Below, piece by piece: positions 8,502 through 16,776 of a DNA stretch of 41,996 nucleotides; the first letter of the stretch is position 1, and every line of letters begins with the position of its first letter. The DNA is from CAG-841 sp963614875 (GTDB lineage Bacteria > Bacillota > Clostridia > Oscillospirales > CAG-272): contig CAVEFC010000010.1 in NCBI GenBank assembly GCA_963614875.1, positions 1 through 41,996 on the forward strand, read 5' to 3'. The notes beneath the pieces are model-generated. The model was not told where the DNA came from and searched no databases. It saw only the letters and a list, made by a program, of their open reading frames with translations. The position numbers and the translations under genes were made by a program.

Positions 8502-9350
8502 ATGCTGAGGCTTGAAAACGAATTTCTGTCGGCGCGTATAAATCCCGTCGGCGCCGAGCTTTCCTCGCTTGTAAAAAAGGATACGGGAAGAGAATATATC
8601 TGGCAGGCTGAGCCTTCCGTATGGGGACGTCACGCTCCGCTTCTGTTTCCCGCGGTCGGAAGAATGAGCGGCGACAGCTTTGTTTACGAAGGCAAAAAAT
8701 ATTTTATGCAAAAGCACGGCTTTCTTCGCGGAAGCACCTTTGAAATAATATCAACGCAGGAAACGTCGGTTCTTTTGCGTTTTTCGTCAAACGAAAAAAC
8801 GCTTGCGGTGTTCCCCTTCGATTTTGATTTCGATGCGGAATACAGTCTTTGCGAAAATACTCTCCGTCAGCGTCTTACCGTGAAAAACAAGGGCAACGGC
8901 AATATGTATTTTTCCGTCGGTGCGCATCCTGCGTTTTTCATAAGCATAGGAGATATTCTCCGTTTTGAAAAGCCGGAAAACGCAATCCTGCCTTATCTTG
9001 ACGGAAACGATATGGCAGGCGATCCGTCAGACAGTATTGAGCTTAAAAACGAAAGCGATATTCTGCTTTCAAAGGAGCTTTTCGAAAAAGGTTCTCTTGC
9101 ACTCGAAGCTCCGAAATCGACCTATGCCGAGCTTGTCGGAAAGGACGGTGCGCCTTATCTCCGCGAGCATTTCGGCAAAACGCCGATGCTCTGGCTTTGG
9201 GCAAAGCCCGCCGCGGAATTTGTCTGCATAGAACCTTGGAGCGGCTCGGACGAACGCTGTCCGACAGAGGAGCTTGAAAACAAAAAGGGTATTCTCCGCC
9301 TTGCTCCCGAAGAAAGCTTTACTCTCCCCGTCGATATCGAAATCCTCTGA
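8502..9350 (+). CDS. Aldose 1-epimerase family protein (LacX-like mutarotase)
   Basis: The 282-residue protein matches the LacX-type branch of aldose 1-epimerases. KHGFLRG holds one probable catalytic histidine, GAHPAFF the second, and CIEPWSGSD carries the acidic catalytic residue. The family interconverts alpha and beta anomers of free sugars, which suits processing of the mannose released by the upstream GH38 enzyme; that substrate link is inferred. AAAGGAG lies just before the ATG. It is the last gene of the three-gene operon. A hairpin repeat begins on the base after its stop codon. Confidence 0.88.
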   Translation: MLRLENEFLSARINPVGAELSSLVKKDTGREYIWQAEPSVWGRHAPLLFPAVGRMSGDSFVYEGKKYFMQKHGFLRGSTFEIISTQETSVLLRFSSNEKTLAVFPFDFDFDAEYSLCENTLRQRLTVKNKGNGNMYFSVGAHPAFFISIGDILRFEKPENAILPYLDGNDMAGDPSDSIELKNESDILLSKELFEKGSLALEAPKSTYAELVGKDGAPYLREHFGKTPMLWLWAKPAAEFVCIEPWSGSDERCPTEELENKKGILRLAPEESFTLPVDIEIL

Positions 9351-9620
9351 CCTGCTTTTCTTCTCAAAGAAAAGCAGGCACCATACTTTTCTTTGGAAAA
9401 GAAAAGTAGGCAAAAGAAACTTCGGTTAAATTGCTTTGTGCAGATTTTTCAGTATCTGCGCTGACGGGACTTATTAAAAAAGCAAAAGAAACTTCGGTTA
9501 TCGGGAATGATATGCAGATTTTTTGATACCTGCGCAGACAGGACTTATTAAAAAAGCAAAAGAAACTTCGGTTATCGGGGACGATATACAGATTTTTCAG
9601 TATCTGCGCCGACGGATGAG
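9351..9620. repeat. 3'-end hairpin repeat with three tandem 72-74 bp units
   Basis: The stretch starts directly after the stop codon. Hairpin 1 is CCTGCTTTTCTT/AAGAAAAGCAGG (9351-9378), a perfect 12 bp stem. Hairpin 2 is TACTTTTCTTT/AAAGAAAAGTA (9384-9408). Three units then begin with GCAAAAGAAACTTCGGTTA at 9410, 9482 and 9556, so the periods are 72 and 74 bp. Each unit holds a small dyad of the type GCAGAT...ATCTGC and, in units 1 and 2, ends with GGACTTATTAAAAAA. A related copy begins at 41942. I see no convincing gene here. Confidence 0.85.
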
Positions 9621-9632
9621 GCGTATGCAAGC

Positions 9633-9668
9633 AAAAAACGCACGGAATTTCCGTGCGTTTTTATTTTT
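9633..9668. terminator. Bidirectional terminator
   Basis: AAACGCACGG (9636-9645) pairs with CCGTGCGTTT (9651-9660), with A-rich and T-rich flanks. It can serve both the GH38 operon with its repeat and the opposing lipid kinase gene. Confidence 0.88.
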
Positions 9669-9675
9669 ACTCTCT

Positions 9676-10530
9676 TTATTTTCCCGAATGAACCGTGTAG
9701 GTCGTAACGTCGGTAACGGTTTCGCCGTCTATCTGCAATGCTGTCGGACGGTCGAATTCAACGGTTATTTCGTGTCCTGTGAATACCTTTGTCATTTCCG
9801 TATGCTTTATATGCTCGCCCTTGAAAATCGACGGAAAGACCATAAGCGTTTTCAGCTTTGACGCACCGTAAAACAGCACAACGGAAAGCGATCTTTTTGT
9901 GTTGAGTCTGTCCTGTGCGGGAGCGATCATCATTCCGCCGCCGTAAAAGCGACCGTTCATTGACGGCGCAAGATAAACCTTTCGGAATTCGTGCGTAACG
10001 CCGTCAACCGTAACCTTTGCGTTCACGGGCTTGAAGAAAAACAAAAGTCCTTTTATCGCAATTGAGGTATAATTTACGGGCTTGTCGGAGCGCGCTCTCT
10101 GTCTGTCGCCCTCCTCACAGCAATAGCCGTCTATTCCGTAGCCTATACCGTTTACAAACGGCTGAGTTTTTCCTTTTACCGTCACGGTCGGAAGCTTTTC
10201 TATGTACGGGTTGAGCTTTATAAATCCGTTTACTCTGACAGCCGTATCCTTTACGTCGTTATAGAAATCGTTGCCCGAGCCTGCCGGATGATAAAACACA
10301 TCCTTTGTCAGATTTTTTCCGTAAACGTCGCAGGCAAAATGATTTATCGTTCCGTCGCCGCCCGTAAGCACTATCGTATCGTCGCCCGACGCATTGATAT
10401 AAGCTTCCATATCGGATATTTTCGTAATATCCTCGAAGCTTATTCCGTCGCCGTAAGTGACTTTCAGCTTTTCGGCTTCAGCCTTTCCGTTTTTATTGTT
10501 TGCCAGCGGATTGTAAAGCACTCGTATCAT
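9676..10530 (-). CDS. Diacylglycerol kinase-family lipid kinase
   Basis: The 284-residue protein has the DAGK catalytic motif TGGDGTINHF (about 56-65) that binds ATP, then HPAGSGNDF, a second conserved family loop. The C-terminal beta domain ends with LQIDGE, the usual family ending. Such enzymes phosphorylate diacylglycerol or a related lipid at the membrane. The start at 10530 (MIRVLYNPLA) is preferred to 10551 because AAAGGAG lies 9 bases before it. The gene overlaps the end of the acyltransferase gene by 38 bases, so translation is probably coupled. The exact lipid substrate is unknown. Confidence 0.88.
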   Translation of the reverse strand: MIRVLYNPLANNKNGKAEAEKLKVTYGDGISFEDITKISDMEAYINASGDDTIVLTGGDGTINHFACDVYGKNLTKDVFYHPAGSGNDFYNDVKDTAVRVNGFIKLNPYIEKLPTVTVKGKTQPFVNGIGYGIDGYCCEEGDRQRARSDKPVNYTSIAIKGLLFFFKPVNAKVTVDGVTHEFRKVYLAPSMNGRFYGGGMMIAPAQDRLNTKRSLSVVLFYGASKLKTLMVFPSIFKGEHIKHTEMTKVFTGHEITVEFDRPTALQIDGETVTDVTTYTVHSGK

Positions 10531-11350
10531 TTTGTATTTCTCCTTTTTCATTCAAAAAATCTGCAATAAGCCGTCTTGCTTCGTTTGAAACATCTATCGC
10601 GCGTCTGCCGCACACTCTTTCCTTCGGAATCACCGAAAGGATATCCACATAAACGTCGGTATGACGCAACGGGAAATTCTTATGTATTTTTTCCGTTCCG
10701 CGCACACAGCATACAACCACCGGACACGCCGCTTTTTCGGCTATGAGAAAGCATCCGTGCTTGAATTCGTCCATCTGTATACAGCGCGTTCTGTGACCTT
10801 CGGGAAAAAGTCCCACGGGGCAGGTTTCCGTTTTTATAAAATCGACGGCGCGCTCCACGGTGCGAAATGCGTTTTTGGGATTTTCCCTGTCTATTTCAAG
10901 GTAACAGCACCGGCGCATAAACCGCCTTCCTATCGGTATTCTGAAATTCGAGGGCTTTGATATGTATGCTATATTTCTTCCGCCGGCGGCGGCACATTCA
11001 ACCATATTGTCAAAGTTTGAGCGATGGTTTGAAACAAGCAGATAACAGCCCTCCGGCAGCATTTTTGTTCCGCTTGTGTGCAGATAAATTCTGAAAAGTC
11101 TTATCACGCCGTCATATATTACGGCAAACATTTTTTCATAAAATTTACTCGGCTTATCGTAAACTTTATTCGGATTTATAAACAGGCAGGATAAAATTAT
11201 CACCGCCCAGAAAAGTATTCCGAGCGCAAGATACGTTCCGCAGAATGCCGCCGGAATAATCCACACATCGCTTATTCCGCCGATAAAAAACACCCCGAAC
11301 AGCACCGCCGAAATAAGCGAGATAACCGTAAATATTATTCTTGATTTCAT
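10493..11350 (-). CDS. 1-acyl-sn-glycerol-3-phosphate acyltransferase family protein (PlsC-like)
   Basis: The 285-residue protein has two N-terminal membrane segments (about 5-25 and 33-58), then NHRSNFD (108-114), the catalytic NHxxxxD motif, and LFPEGHRTR (181-189), the acyl-acceptor phosphate motif. It should move an acyl group to lysophosphatidate or a similar lysolipid. The start at 11350 is required by the promoter: an earlier ATG overlaps the -10 box. The ribosome site (AAAGGG) is rather far from the ATG, about 14 bases. It lies first in a two-gene unit with the lipid kinase, a plausible phospholipid turnover pair. Confidence 0.88.
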   Translation of the reverse strand: MKSRIIFTVISLISAVLFGVFFIGGISDVWIIPAAFCGTYLALGILFWAVIILSCLFINPNKVYDKPSKFYEKMFAVIYDGVIRLFRIYLHTSGTKMLPEGCYLLVSNHRSNFDNMVECAAAGGRNIAYISKPSNFRIPIGRRFMRRCCYLEIDRENPKNAFRTVERAVDFIKTETCPVGLFPEGHRTRCIQMDEFKHGCFLIAEKAACPVVVCCVRGTEKIHKNFPLRHTDVYVDILSVIPKERVCGRRAIDVSNEARRLIADFLNEKGEIQNDTSALQSAGKQ

Positions 11351-11387
11351 AATTATGAAGTCATCCCTTTCATGTTTGACGTTTAAC

Positions 11388-11416
11388 ATTATACAATATC
11401 CGTCGCATTTTGTCAA
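11388..11416 (-). promoter_or_regulatory. Promoter of the acyltransferase-lipid kinase unit
   Basis: On the minus strand there is a perfect TTGACA (11416-11411), a 17 bp spacer and a perfect TATAAT (11393-11388). Confidence 0.9.
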
Positions 11417-11515
11417 ATTTTCAGCAAAAAAAGTTTTTGCCATAACAAAAAAGTAACAATTTGCGCCCGTATAAATATCATATGAATATATTTTATTCAT
11501 CGGAGGCGGCTGAAA

Positions 11516-12676
11516 TTGACGAAAAAAACCGCATATCTTTCAAAAACCTATAAAAAACTGCCGATAGTAATCGAGCGCGGAAAAGGGAGCCTTGTCTTCG
11601 ATTGCGACGGCAAAGCGTATATCGATCTCGGCGCGCAGACGGGCGTGAACCTTTTCGGCGCGTCGGACGAAATATGGATTGCCGCGGTGAAAGCGCAGCT
11701 TGAAAAAATCGCGCACATTTCAAATTCGTATCTGTCCTATCCTCAGCTTTCCCTTGCGAAAATGCTCTGCGAAAAAACGGGCGCGGACAACGTTTTCTTT
11801 TCAAATTCCGGCGTGGAGGCAAACGAATGTGCGGTAAAAGCCGCACGAAAATATTCCGCCGACGCATACGGCGGCGAAAGAAACATCATATCGACGCTGA
11901 AAAACAGCTTTCACGGAAGAACGATAACTATGCTTTCGGCGACGGGACAGCGCCGTTTTCACCGCGATTTTGCTCCGCTCACCGCAGGATTTTTATACAT
12001 CGATCCCGAAAAGCCCGAGGAGCTTTTCCGTACCGCGAAAAGCGGAAGGCTCGCCGCCGTTATGATCGAATGTGTGCGCGGAGAGGGCGGCGTTCTGCCG
12101 CTTCCGCAGGCTTTTGCCGACGCAATAAAGGAGGTGCAAAGGGATTCCGGCGTTCTTCTGATCTGCGACGAGGTGCAGTGCGGAGCCGGCAGATGCGGAA
12201 AATTTTTTGCATACGAAAATTACGGTCTTTTGCCCGACATAGTGACTATGGCAAAGGGGCTCGGCGGCGGACTTCCGATCGGCGCGACGCTCTTTTTCGG
12301 CGGGATAAAAGACGCCTTGGGAGAGGGGGATCACGGCTCCACGTTCGGCGGAAACGCCTGCGCCTGCGCCGGCGCGAAAAGCATCGTTTCCCGAATAGAC
12401 GAAGCGCTTTTTTCCGAGGTGAACAGAAAATCATCGCTCGTTTTCGACGCGCTGAAAAGCGCCCGCGGCGTTCGCTCCGTCCGCGGAAAAGGTCTTATGG
12501 CAGGTATAGAAACCGAGGCTCCGCCAGAAAAGGTTATGGCGATGTGCGCGGAGCGCGGAGTGCTTGTGACCGTCGCAGGCGGCTGTGTGCGGCTTTTGCC
12601 GGCGCTGAACATTCCCGAAGGTCTGCTTATGCGCGGAACGGAAATTATCAAAGCCGTGCTTGCGAAGGCAAAATAA
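11516..12676 (+). CDS. argD: Acetylornithine aminotransferase-like class III aminotransferase
   Basis: The 386-residue protein has the class III PLP aminotransferase pattern. FFSNSGVEANE is the cofactor-phosphate region, SFHGRT follows, LLICDEVQCGAGRCGKFFAYE holds the Asp that binds the pyridine nitrogen, and TMAKGLGGGLPIGA contains the PLP lysine (K247). Length and TKTYKKLP-type N-terminus fit ArgD, which makes N-acetylornithine from the semialdehyde and glutamate in arginine synthesis. No other arg gene is near, so a related substrate is possible. The start is TTG with GGAGG 9 bases upstream. It is convergent with udk. Confidence 0.82.
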   Translation: MTKKTAYLSKTYKKLPIVIERGKGSLVFDCDGKAYIDLGAQTGVNLFGASDEIWIAAVKAQLEKIAHISNSYLSYPQLSLAKMLCEKTGADNVFFSNSGVEANECAVKAARKYSADAYGGERNIISTLKNSFHGRTITMLSATGQRRFHRDFAPLTAGFLYIDPEKPEELFRTAKSGRLAAVMIECVRGEGGVLPLPQAFADAIKEVQRDSGVLLICDEVQCGAGRCGKFFAYENYGLLPDIVTMAKGLGGGLPIGATLFFGGIKDALGEGDHGSTFGGNACACAGAKSIVSRIDEALFSEVNRKSSLVFDALKSARGVRSVRGKGLMAGIETEAPPEKVMAMCAERGVLVTVAGGCVRLLPALNIPEGLLMRGTEIIKAVLAKAK

Positions 12677-12710
12677 AAAAACGGAGGAAGCGGTTTTTCG
12701 CCTCCTCCGG
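12670..12710 (-). terminator. Terminator of udk overlapping the end of argD
   Basis: CGGAGGA (12682-12688) pairs with TCCTCCG (12703-12709). On the minus strand the stem is followed by seven T residues, then ATTTT. On the plus strand there is no T-run. Confidence 0.75.
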
Positions 12711-12714
12711 AGCT

Positions 12715-13329
12715 TTATTCAAGGTGATGCTTTATAAGATTGTATATCATATCCATCGCGACCTGATTGTGTCCGCCCTCGGGAATTATGATGTCGGCAA
12801 ACTTTTTGCTCGGCTCGACAAACGCCTCGTGCATCGGTTTTACCGTCGCCATATATTGATTTATCACCGATTCAAGCGTTCTTTTTCTTTCGTTTACGTC
12901 GCGGACTATCCGTCGAAGTATTCTTATGTCGGCGTCGGTGTCGATATATATTTTTATATCCATAAGACTGCGAAGGCTCGGCTCGGCAAGGACAAGTATT
13001 CCGTCTATAACCAGCACCGACGTAGGCTCTATTCTGCGCGTTTTTTCGCTTCTGTCGTGAATCATATAGTCGTAAACGGGACATTCGACAGCCTTTCCGT
13101 TTTTTAGCTGCGCTATATGCTTTGACATAAGCTCCGTATCGAACGCGTCGGGACAGTCGTAGTTCTGCTTTGTTCTTTCCTCATACGTTTTTTCGTGCTG
13201 AGCTTTGTAGTAATCGTCGTGACGCAGAAGCGTTACATCTTTCCCGAACTTTTCCGCTATACGCTCTGCGACCGTGCTTTTTCCGCTTCCGGAGCCTCCC
13301 GCTATGCCGATTATAAGCATTTTCTTCAT
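12715..13329 (-). CDS. udk: Uridine kinase
   Basis: The 204-residue protein has the P-loop IAGGSGSGKST near the N-terminus, HDDYYK, NYDCPDAFD and YDYMIHDR, which are typical substrate-binding motifs of uridine/cytidine kinases. The length is normal for Udk. It phosphorylates uridine and cytidine to UMP and CMP for pyrimidine salvage in the cytoplasm. GGAGG lies upstream of the ATG, and a clear promoter and terminator make it monocistronic. A related phosphoribulokinase-type kinase is a less likely alternative. Confidence 0.92.
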   Translation of the reverse strand: MKKMLIIGIAGGSGSGKSTVAERIAEKFGKDVTLLRHDDYYKAQHEKTYEERTKQNYDCPDAFDTELMSKHIAQLKNGKAVECPVYDYMIHDRSEKTRRIEPTSVLVIDGILVLAEPSLRSLMDIKIYIDTDADIRILRRIVRDVNERKRTLESVINQYMATVKPMHEAFVEPSKKFADIIIPEGGHNQVAMDMIYNLIKHHLE

Positions 13330-13374
13330 AAAATCAACCGCCTCCGCCCGTAATGGAAATATGTCGTTTTTTCA

Positions 13375-13403
13375 AGTATAGCACATCTTCCCGTCGCCGT
13401 CAA
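13375..13403 (-). promoter_or_regulatory. Promoter of udk
   Basis: Minus strand TTGACG (13403-13398), a 17 bp spacer and TATACT (13380-13375). Confidence 0.85.
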
Positions 13404-13423
13404 CGCGGATTTTGACAATATGC

Positions 13424-13452
13424 TTGAATAAATTTCAATCGTATGATAAAAT
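13424..13452 (+). promoter_or_regulatory. Promoter of the GH3 gene
   Basis: TTGAAT (13424-13429), a 17 bp spacer and TAAAAT (13447-13452) with an extended TG at 13444. It is divergent from the udk promoter. Confidence 0.7.
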
Positions 13453-13483
13453 AATTAAAAATCTGTTGCTCGGAGTAATTTTT

Positions 13484-15496
13484 ATGGATATAAAGAAAAT
13501 CGTATCGGAAATGACCACAGAAGAAAAGGCTGCGCTTCTCACGGGCGCAAGCTCGATGACAACCGCCGGAATAGCTCGGCTCGGTATCGAAAGCCGCAGA
13601 TTTTCCGACGGCACGGCGGGCGTGCGCGCAGAGCCGGAGGACAACTGCGTACTGTTCCCCGCCGTCAGCTGCGTCGGCTCCTCGTGGGACAGGCAGTCGG
13701 CAAGAAAGCTCGGACGTGCCATGGGAAAAGAATGTGCGCATCACGGAATATCGGTGATACTCGGCCCCGGGATGAACATAAAGCGCAATGCGCTCTGCGG
13801 CAGAAATTTTGAATATTATTCGGAAGATCCGGTTATCACGGGCGAGCTTGCGTCGGAGTTCATACTCGGACTCAGAGACGAGGGCGTCTGCGCCTGCCCG
13901 AAGCACTTTGCATTGAACAATCAGGAAAAGCACCGTCTTGACACAAGCGTTGAGGTTGACGAGCGGACAATGCGCGAAATATATCTGCGCGGCTTTGAAA
14001 TCGCGGTAAAAAAGGCGCGTCCCGACACGCTTATGTGCGCCTACAACAAGGTAAATTCCGTATGGTGTTCAGAAAACAAGCACCTGCTCCGTGACATACT
14101 CAAGGACGAATGGGGCTTTGACGGGGTTCTTGTTTCCGACTGGGGAGCCGTACACAACATCTGCAGGGCGATAGAAGCGGGGCTTGACCTTCAGATGCCG
14201 CAAAACGCAAACATAATATCCGAAATAAAAGAAGGGCTTGCAAACGGAACGCTCTCGGAAAAAGCGCTTGACAAAGCCGTTGAAAGAGTTCTGCGGTTTG
14301 CTGCCATTCCCGCACCGAAGGAAACCGAAGCTTACAATCGTGAGGCTTTGCACGAAGCCGCAAAGGAGGTTGCGGCGGTGGGAATAGTTCTGCTGAAAAA
14401 CGAAAACAAATCGCTTCCGCTGACGGAGAAAAAGTACAAAAAAATATATGTCGTAGGCGAATATGCCGTGTCGCCGCTTGTTCAGGGACAGGGCAGCGCG
14501 GAGGTGCATCAGTCGGAAAATCACACGGACATTCCGCTCGAAGAACTCAAAAAGCGCCTTCCCGACTGCGAAGTCGAATATATACAGGCGTATAAGAAAG
14601 GCGAATTCTCCCCCGAAATGCTCTGGCCGGGCGTGTGGGATTTTCGTCGCAGGGTAGCGGGCGGCGACGCCGTAATAATGTTTGCAGGAGCGATGGAATC
14701 CGAGGACACGGAGAACTTCGACAGGCGTACTCTGCTTTTGAATCCCAATTATGAAATGTTCATTGAGGGCGCGTGCAAGGTAAACGGAAATGTCATCATC
14801 GTTTTGCAATCCGGCGGAGCAATAACCCTTGACGACTATTGCAAAAACAAATCCGCCGCAATAGTCTACGCCGGACTCGGCGGCGAGGCGGCGGGCAGCG
14901 CTCTTGCGGATGTTCTCTGCGGAATAATAAATCCGTCCGGCAGGCTTTCCGAAACCTTCCCGACGGAAGCGAGAACCGACCTTGATTATCCCGGCAACGG
15001 CTACTGCACCGAATACAGCGAAAAGCTTGCGGTGGGATATCGCTACTACGACCGCCATCCCGAAAAAATACAGTTCCCGTTCGGTCACGGACTTTCGTAC
15101 ACAGAATTTCGTTACGGCGATATGAGCGCCGAGGTCAGAGGCGACGAAATATCGGTTGAATTTTCTCTTGAAAACACGGGCGACTTCGACGGCGCGGAGG
15201 TTTTCGGGCTTTACGCTTCGGACCCTTACTGCACGCTTTCCGTCCCCGAAAAAGAGCTTGTATATTTCGATAAAATTTTCCTTGCGAAAGGCGAAAAGAA
15301 AAATATAAGCTTTACTCTTCCCCTCTCGGCGCTTTCACACTACAATACATCTCTCGGAAAATATATTGTCGAGGACGGAAGATTTGACCTTCTTGTCGGC
15401 GCGTCGTCGCGCGATATAAGACTGAAAAAGAGCATTTTCGTAAAAGGCACTGCGCCCTATTCGATGACGGGCAGAAGCGAGCCGATGATAGGATAA
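13484..15496 (+). CDS. Glycoside hydrolase family 3 beta-glycosidase
   Basis: The 670-residue protein has KHFALNNQEKHR and DERTMREIYLRGFE, hallmark GH3 motifs, and LVSDWGAVH with the nucleophile D219. The N-terminal barrel is followed by the second alpha/beta domain (about 290-540, including VVLQSGGAI and FPFGHGLSYTEF) and a C-terminal Fn3-like domain. There is no PA14 insert and no signal peptide, so it acts inside the cell on imported oligosaccharides, probably as a beta-glucosidase; the specificity is not readable. The start at 13484 has GGAG 8 bases upstream; the longer frame to 13412 would start inside the promoter. Confidence 0.93.
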   Translation: MDIKKIVSEMTTEEKAALLTGASSMTTAGIARLGIESRRFSDGTAGVRAEPEDNCVLFPAVSCVGSSWDRQSARKLGRAMGKECAHHGISVILGPGMNIKRNALCGRNFEYYSEDPVITGELASEFILGLRDEGVCACPKHFALNNQEKHRLDTSVEVDERTMREIYLRGFEIAVKKARPDTLMCAYNKVNSVWCSENKHLLRDILKDEWGFDGVLVSDWGAVHNICRAIEAGLDLQMPQNANIISEIKEGLANGTLSEKALDKAVERVLRFAAIPAPKETEAYNREALHEAAKEVAAVGIVLLKNENKSLPLTEKKYKKIYVVGEYAVSPLVQGQGSAEVHQSENHTDIPLEELKKRLPDCEVEYIQAYKKGEFSPEMLWPGVWDFRRRVAGGDAVIMFAGAMESEDTENFDRRTLLLNPNYEMFIEGACKVNGNVIIVLQSGGAITLDDYCKNKSAAIVYAGLGGEAAGSALADVLCGIINPSGRLSETFPTEARTDLDYPGNGYCTEYSEKLAVGYRYYDRHPEKIQFPFGHGLSYTEFRYGDMSAEVRGDEISVEFSLENTGDFDGAEVFGLYASDPYCTLSVPEKELVYFDKIFLAKGEKKNISFTLPLSALSHYNTSLGKYIVEDGRFDLLVGASSRDIRLKKSIFVKGTAPYSMTGRSEPMIG

Positions 15497-15565
15497 AAAT
15501 TTTTTGAAAAAAGTGAGGCTTTCGGGGACTTTCATCTTCTAATAAAAGAACACGGAGGAAAAGCT

Positions 15566-16123
15566 ATGGACGGCGACGGAAAAGAATACTATCTTGAATA
15601 TCTTTCCGGCGATGACTCCGCTCTTGAAAAGATAGTCGGGCTTTACAACAGACCTCTTGTGCTTTTTATCTGCGGATATTCCATCGACATTCATTCGGCA
15701 GAGGATATAGCGGCTGAAACGTTTCTTGAGCTTATCCTGAAGAAAAACCGGTTTTCCGGCACATCGTCGCTGAAAACGTGGCTTTTCGGAATTGCGAAAA
15801 CCAAAGCAAGAGATCATCTGCGACGGCTCGGCAGACGGAAAATCACCACGCTTGACGAGGCGCGCGGCACAGCCGACGCTCTGTGCGCGGAGGGCAGACT
15901 TTTGACAGACGAAAGAAACCGTCAGCTTTATCTTGCAATGCTTTCCCTGCCGGAAGCGTATCGCACGGTTCTGCATCTGCTTTATTTCTGCGGCATGAGC
16001 TATGAAGAAATCGCCGCGGCGACGAAAAAAACCGTAAAGCAGGTCAGTAACGCGGCTTACCGCGCACGCATCGCGCTGAAAAAAGAGCTTGAAAGGAGAG
16101 GCTTTGAGTATGAGAACGGATAA
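15566..16123 (+). CDS. ECF-type RNA polymerase sigma factor
   Basis: The 185-residue protein has a sigma-70 region 2 (about 15-85, with AEDIAAETFLELI and LKTWLFGIAKTKARDHLR) and a region 4 helix-turn-helix (about 125-175, with LPEAYRTVLHLLYFCGMSYEEIA and VKQVSNAAYRARIAL). Regions 1 and 3 are absent, as in ECF sigma factors. GGAGG lies 7 bases before the ATG. Its stop codon overlaps the next gene by 14 bases, so the sigma factor and the membrane protein are made together. Target promoters are not identifiable here. Confidence 0.9.
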   Translation: MDGDGKEYYLEYLSGDDSALEKIVGLYNRPLVLFICGYSIDIHSAEDIAAETFLELILKKNRFSGTSSLKTWLFGIAKTKARDHLRRLGRRKITTLDEARGTADALCAEGRLLTDERNRQLYLAMLSLPEAYRTVLHLLYFCGMSYEEIAAATKKTVKQVSNAAYRARIALKKELERRGFEYENG

Positions 16124-16670
16124 ACAGCAAGCAGAATACGTTCTCCGCCTGAGAGACGAAACGCTGGCAAAAAGAAAATCTGCGAAAAAGCTTCTTATTC
16201 GGGCGGCTTCGGTCGCCGCGTGCTTTGTGCTTTTATGCGCGGCTGTGCTTGTTTCGGTTCCGGTGCTTTTGTCCGCGAACAGCAAAGACTCGGGAAATGC
16301 CGACGACGAAGGTTACATCTCGTGCGGAACGGAAAAATCCTACGTCGGAAATAATGCAATATATTATCCCGTTTACACCGTCTCGGAGCCGTCAACGGAC
16401 GGCGACAGCATAACATACGGCAAAAATTTGCTTTATGTGACCGCAATAGAATATAACGGAATAAAATATCTTCCGTCGGAAGAAATAACCGAAAGCGACG
16501 GCGTCTCGGATTTTCTCGGCGAGACAACCGTCGGAATTCTCTGCCCGGACGGAGAAAAAACAAAAACCTGCGAAATATTCAAAGCAGACGGAAAATCGCC
16601 GTCGGAGGCGGTAGCCGTAAAAACGGGAAAAATTTATATTCTTTATCGCCGCTGTGACGTAATAAAATAA
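16110..16670 (+). CDS. Single-pass membrane protein, candidate anti-sigma factor
   Basis: The 186-residue protein has a short charged N-terminus (about 1-26, with a helical AEYVLRLRDETLAKRKSAKK), one membrane segment (about 29-50) and an outer domain of about 135 residues. It has no HxxxCxxC zinc anti-sigma motif. Its position, overlapping the ECF sigma gene, and its topology suggest an anti-sigma or sensor protein; this is inferred from context only. The start at 16110 is chosen because AAAGGAG lies 11 bases upstream. The outer domain is not a family I recognise. Confidence 0.7.
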   Translation: MRTDKQQAEYVLRLRDETLAKRKSAKKLLIRAASVAACFVLLCAAVLVSVPVLLSANSKDSGNADDEGYISCGTEKSYVGNNAIYYPVYTVSEPSTDGDSITYGKNLLYVTAIEYNGIKYLPSEEITESDGVSDFLGETTVGILCPDGEKTKTCEIFKADGKSPSEAVAVKTGKIYILYRRCDVIK

Positions 16671-16684
16671 AGCCATATAAAACG

Positions 16685-16711
16685 AAAAGCCGAATTTTTT
16701 CGGCTTTTTCT
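16685..16711 (+). terminator. Terminator of the sigma factor operon
   Basis: AAAAGCCGAA (16685-16694) pairs with TTCGGCTTTT (16699-16708), ending in a T-run. Confidence 0.9.
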
Positions 16712-16712
16712 A

Positions 16713-16741
16713 TTGACAAGATTTTTTTCGTGTGGTATCAT
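16713..16741 (+). promoter_or_regulatory. Promoter of asnA
   Basis: A perfect TTGACA (16713-16718), a 17 bp spacer and TATCAT (16736-16741) immediately follow the previous terminator. Confidence 0.82.
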
Positions 16742-16776
16742 AATTTCAATTTTTCAGTGAAAAAAGGAGGCTGTCT

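Noticed and set aside
9410..9620. The tandem units as a CRISPR array
   Set aside because: The whole 72-74 bp unit is repeated, with no variable spacers between short repeats, and no cas genes are near.
9364..9630. An 88-codon minus-strand frame within the repeat
   Set aside because: Its internal repetition mirrors the DNA repeat, and it has no ribosome site. The stretch is better explained as a non-coding hairpin repeat.
11827..13107. A 426-codon plus-strand frame across argD and udk
   Set aside because: It is rich in Arg and runs through two clear genes in other frames. No motif or start signal supports it.
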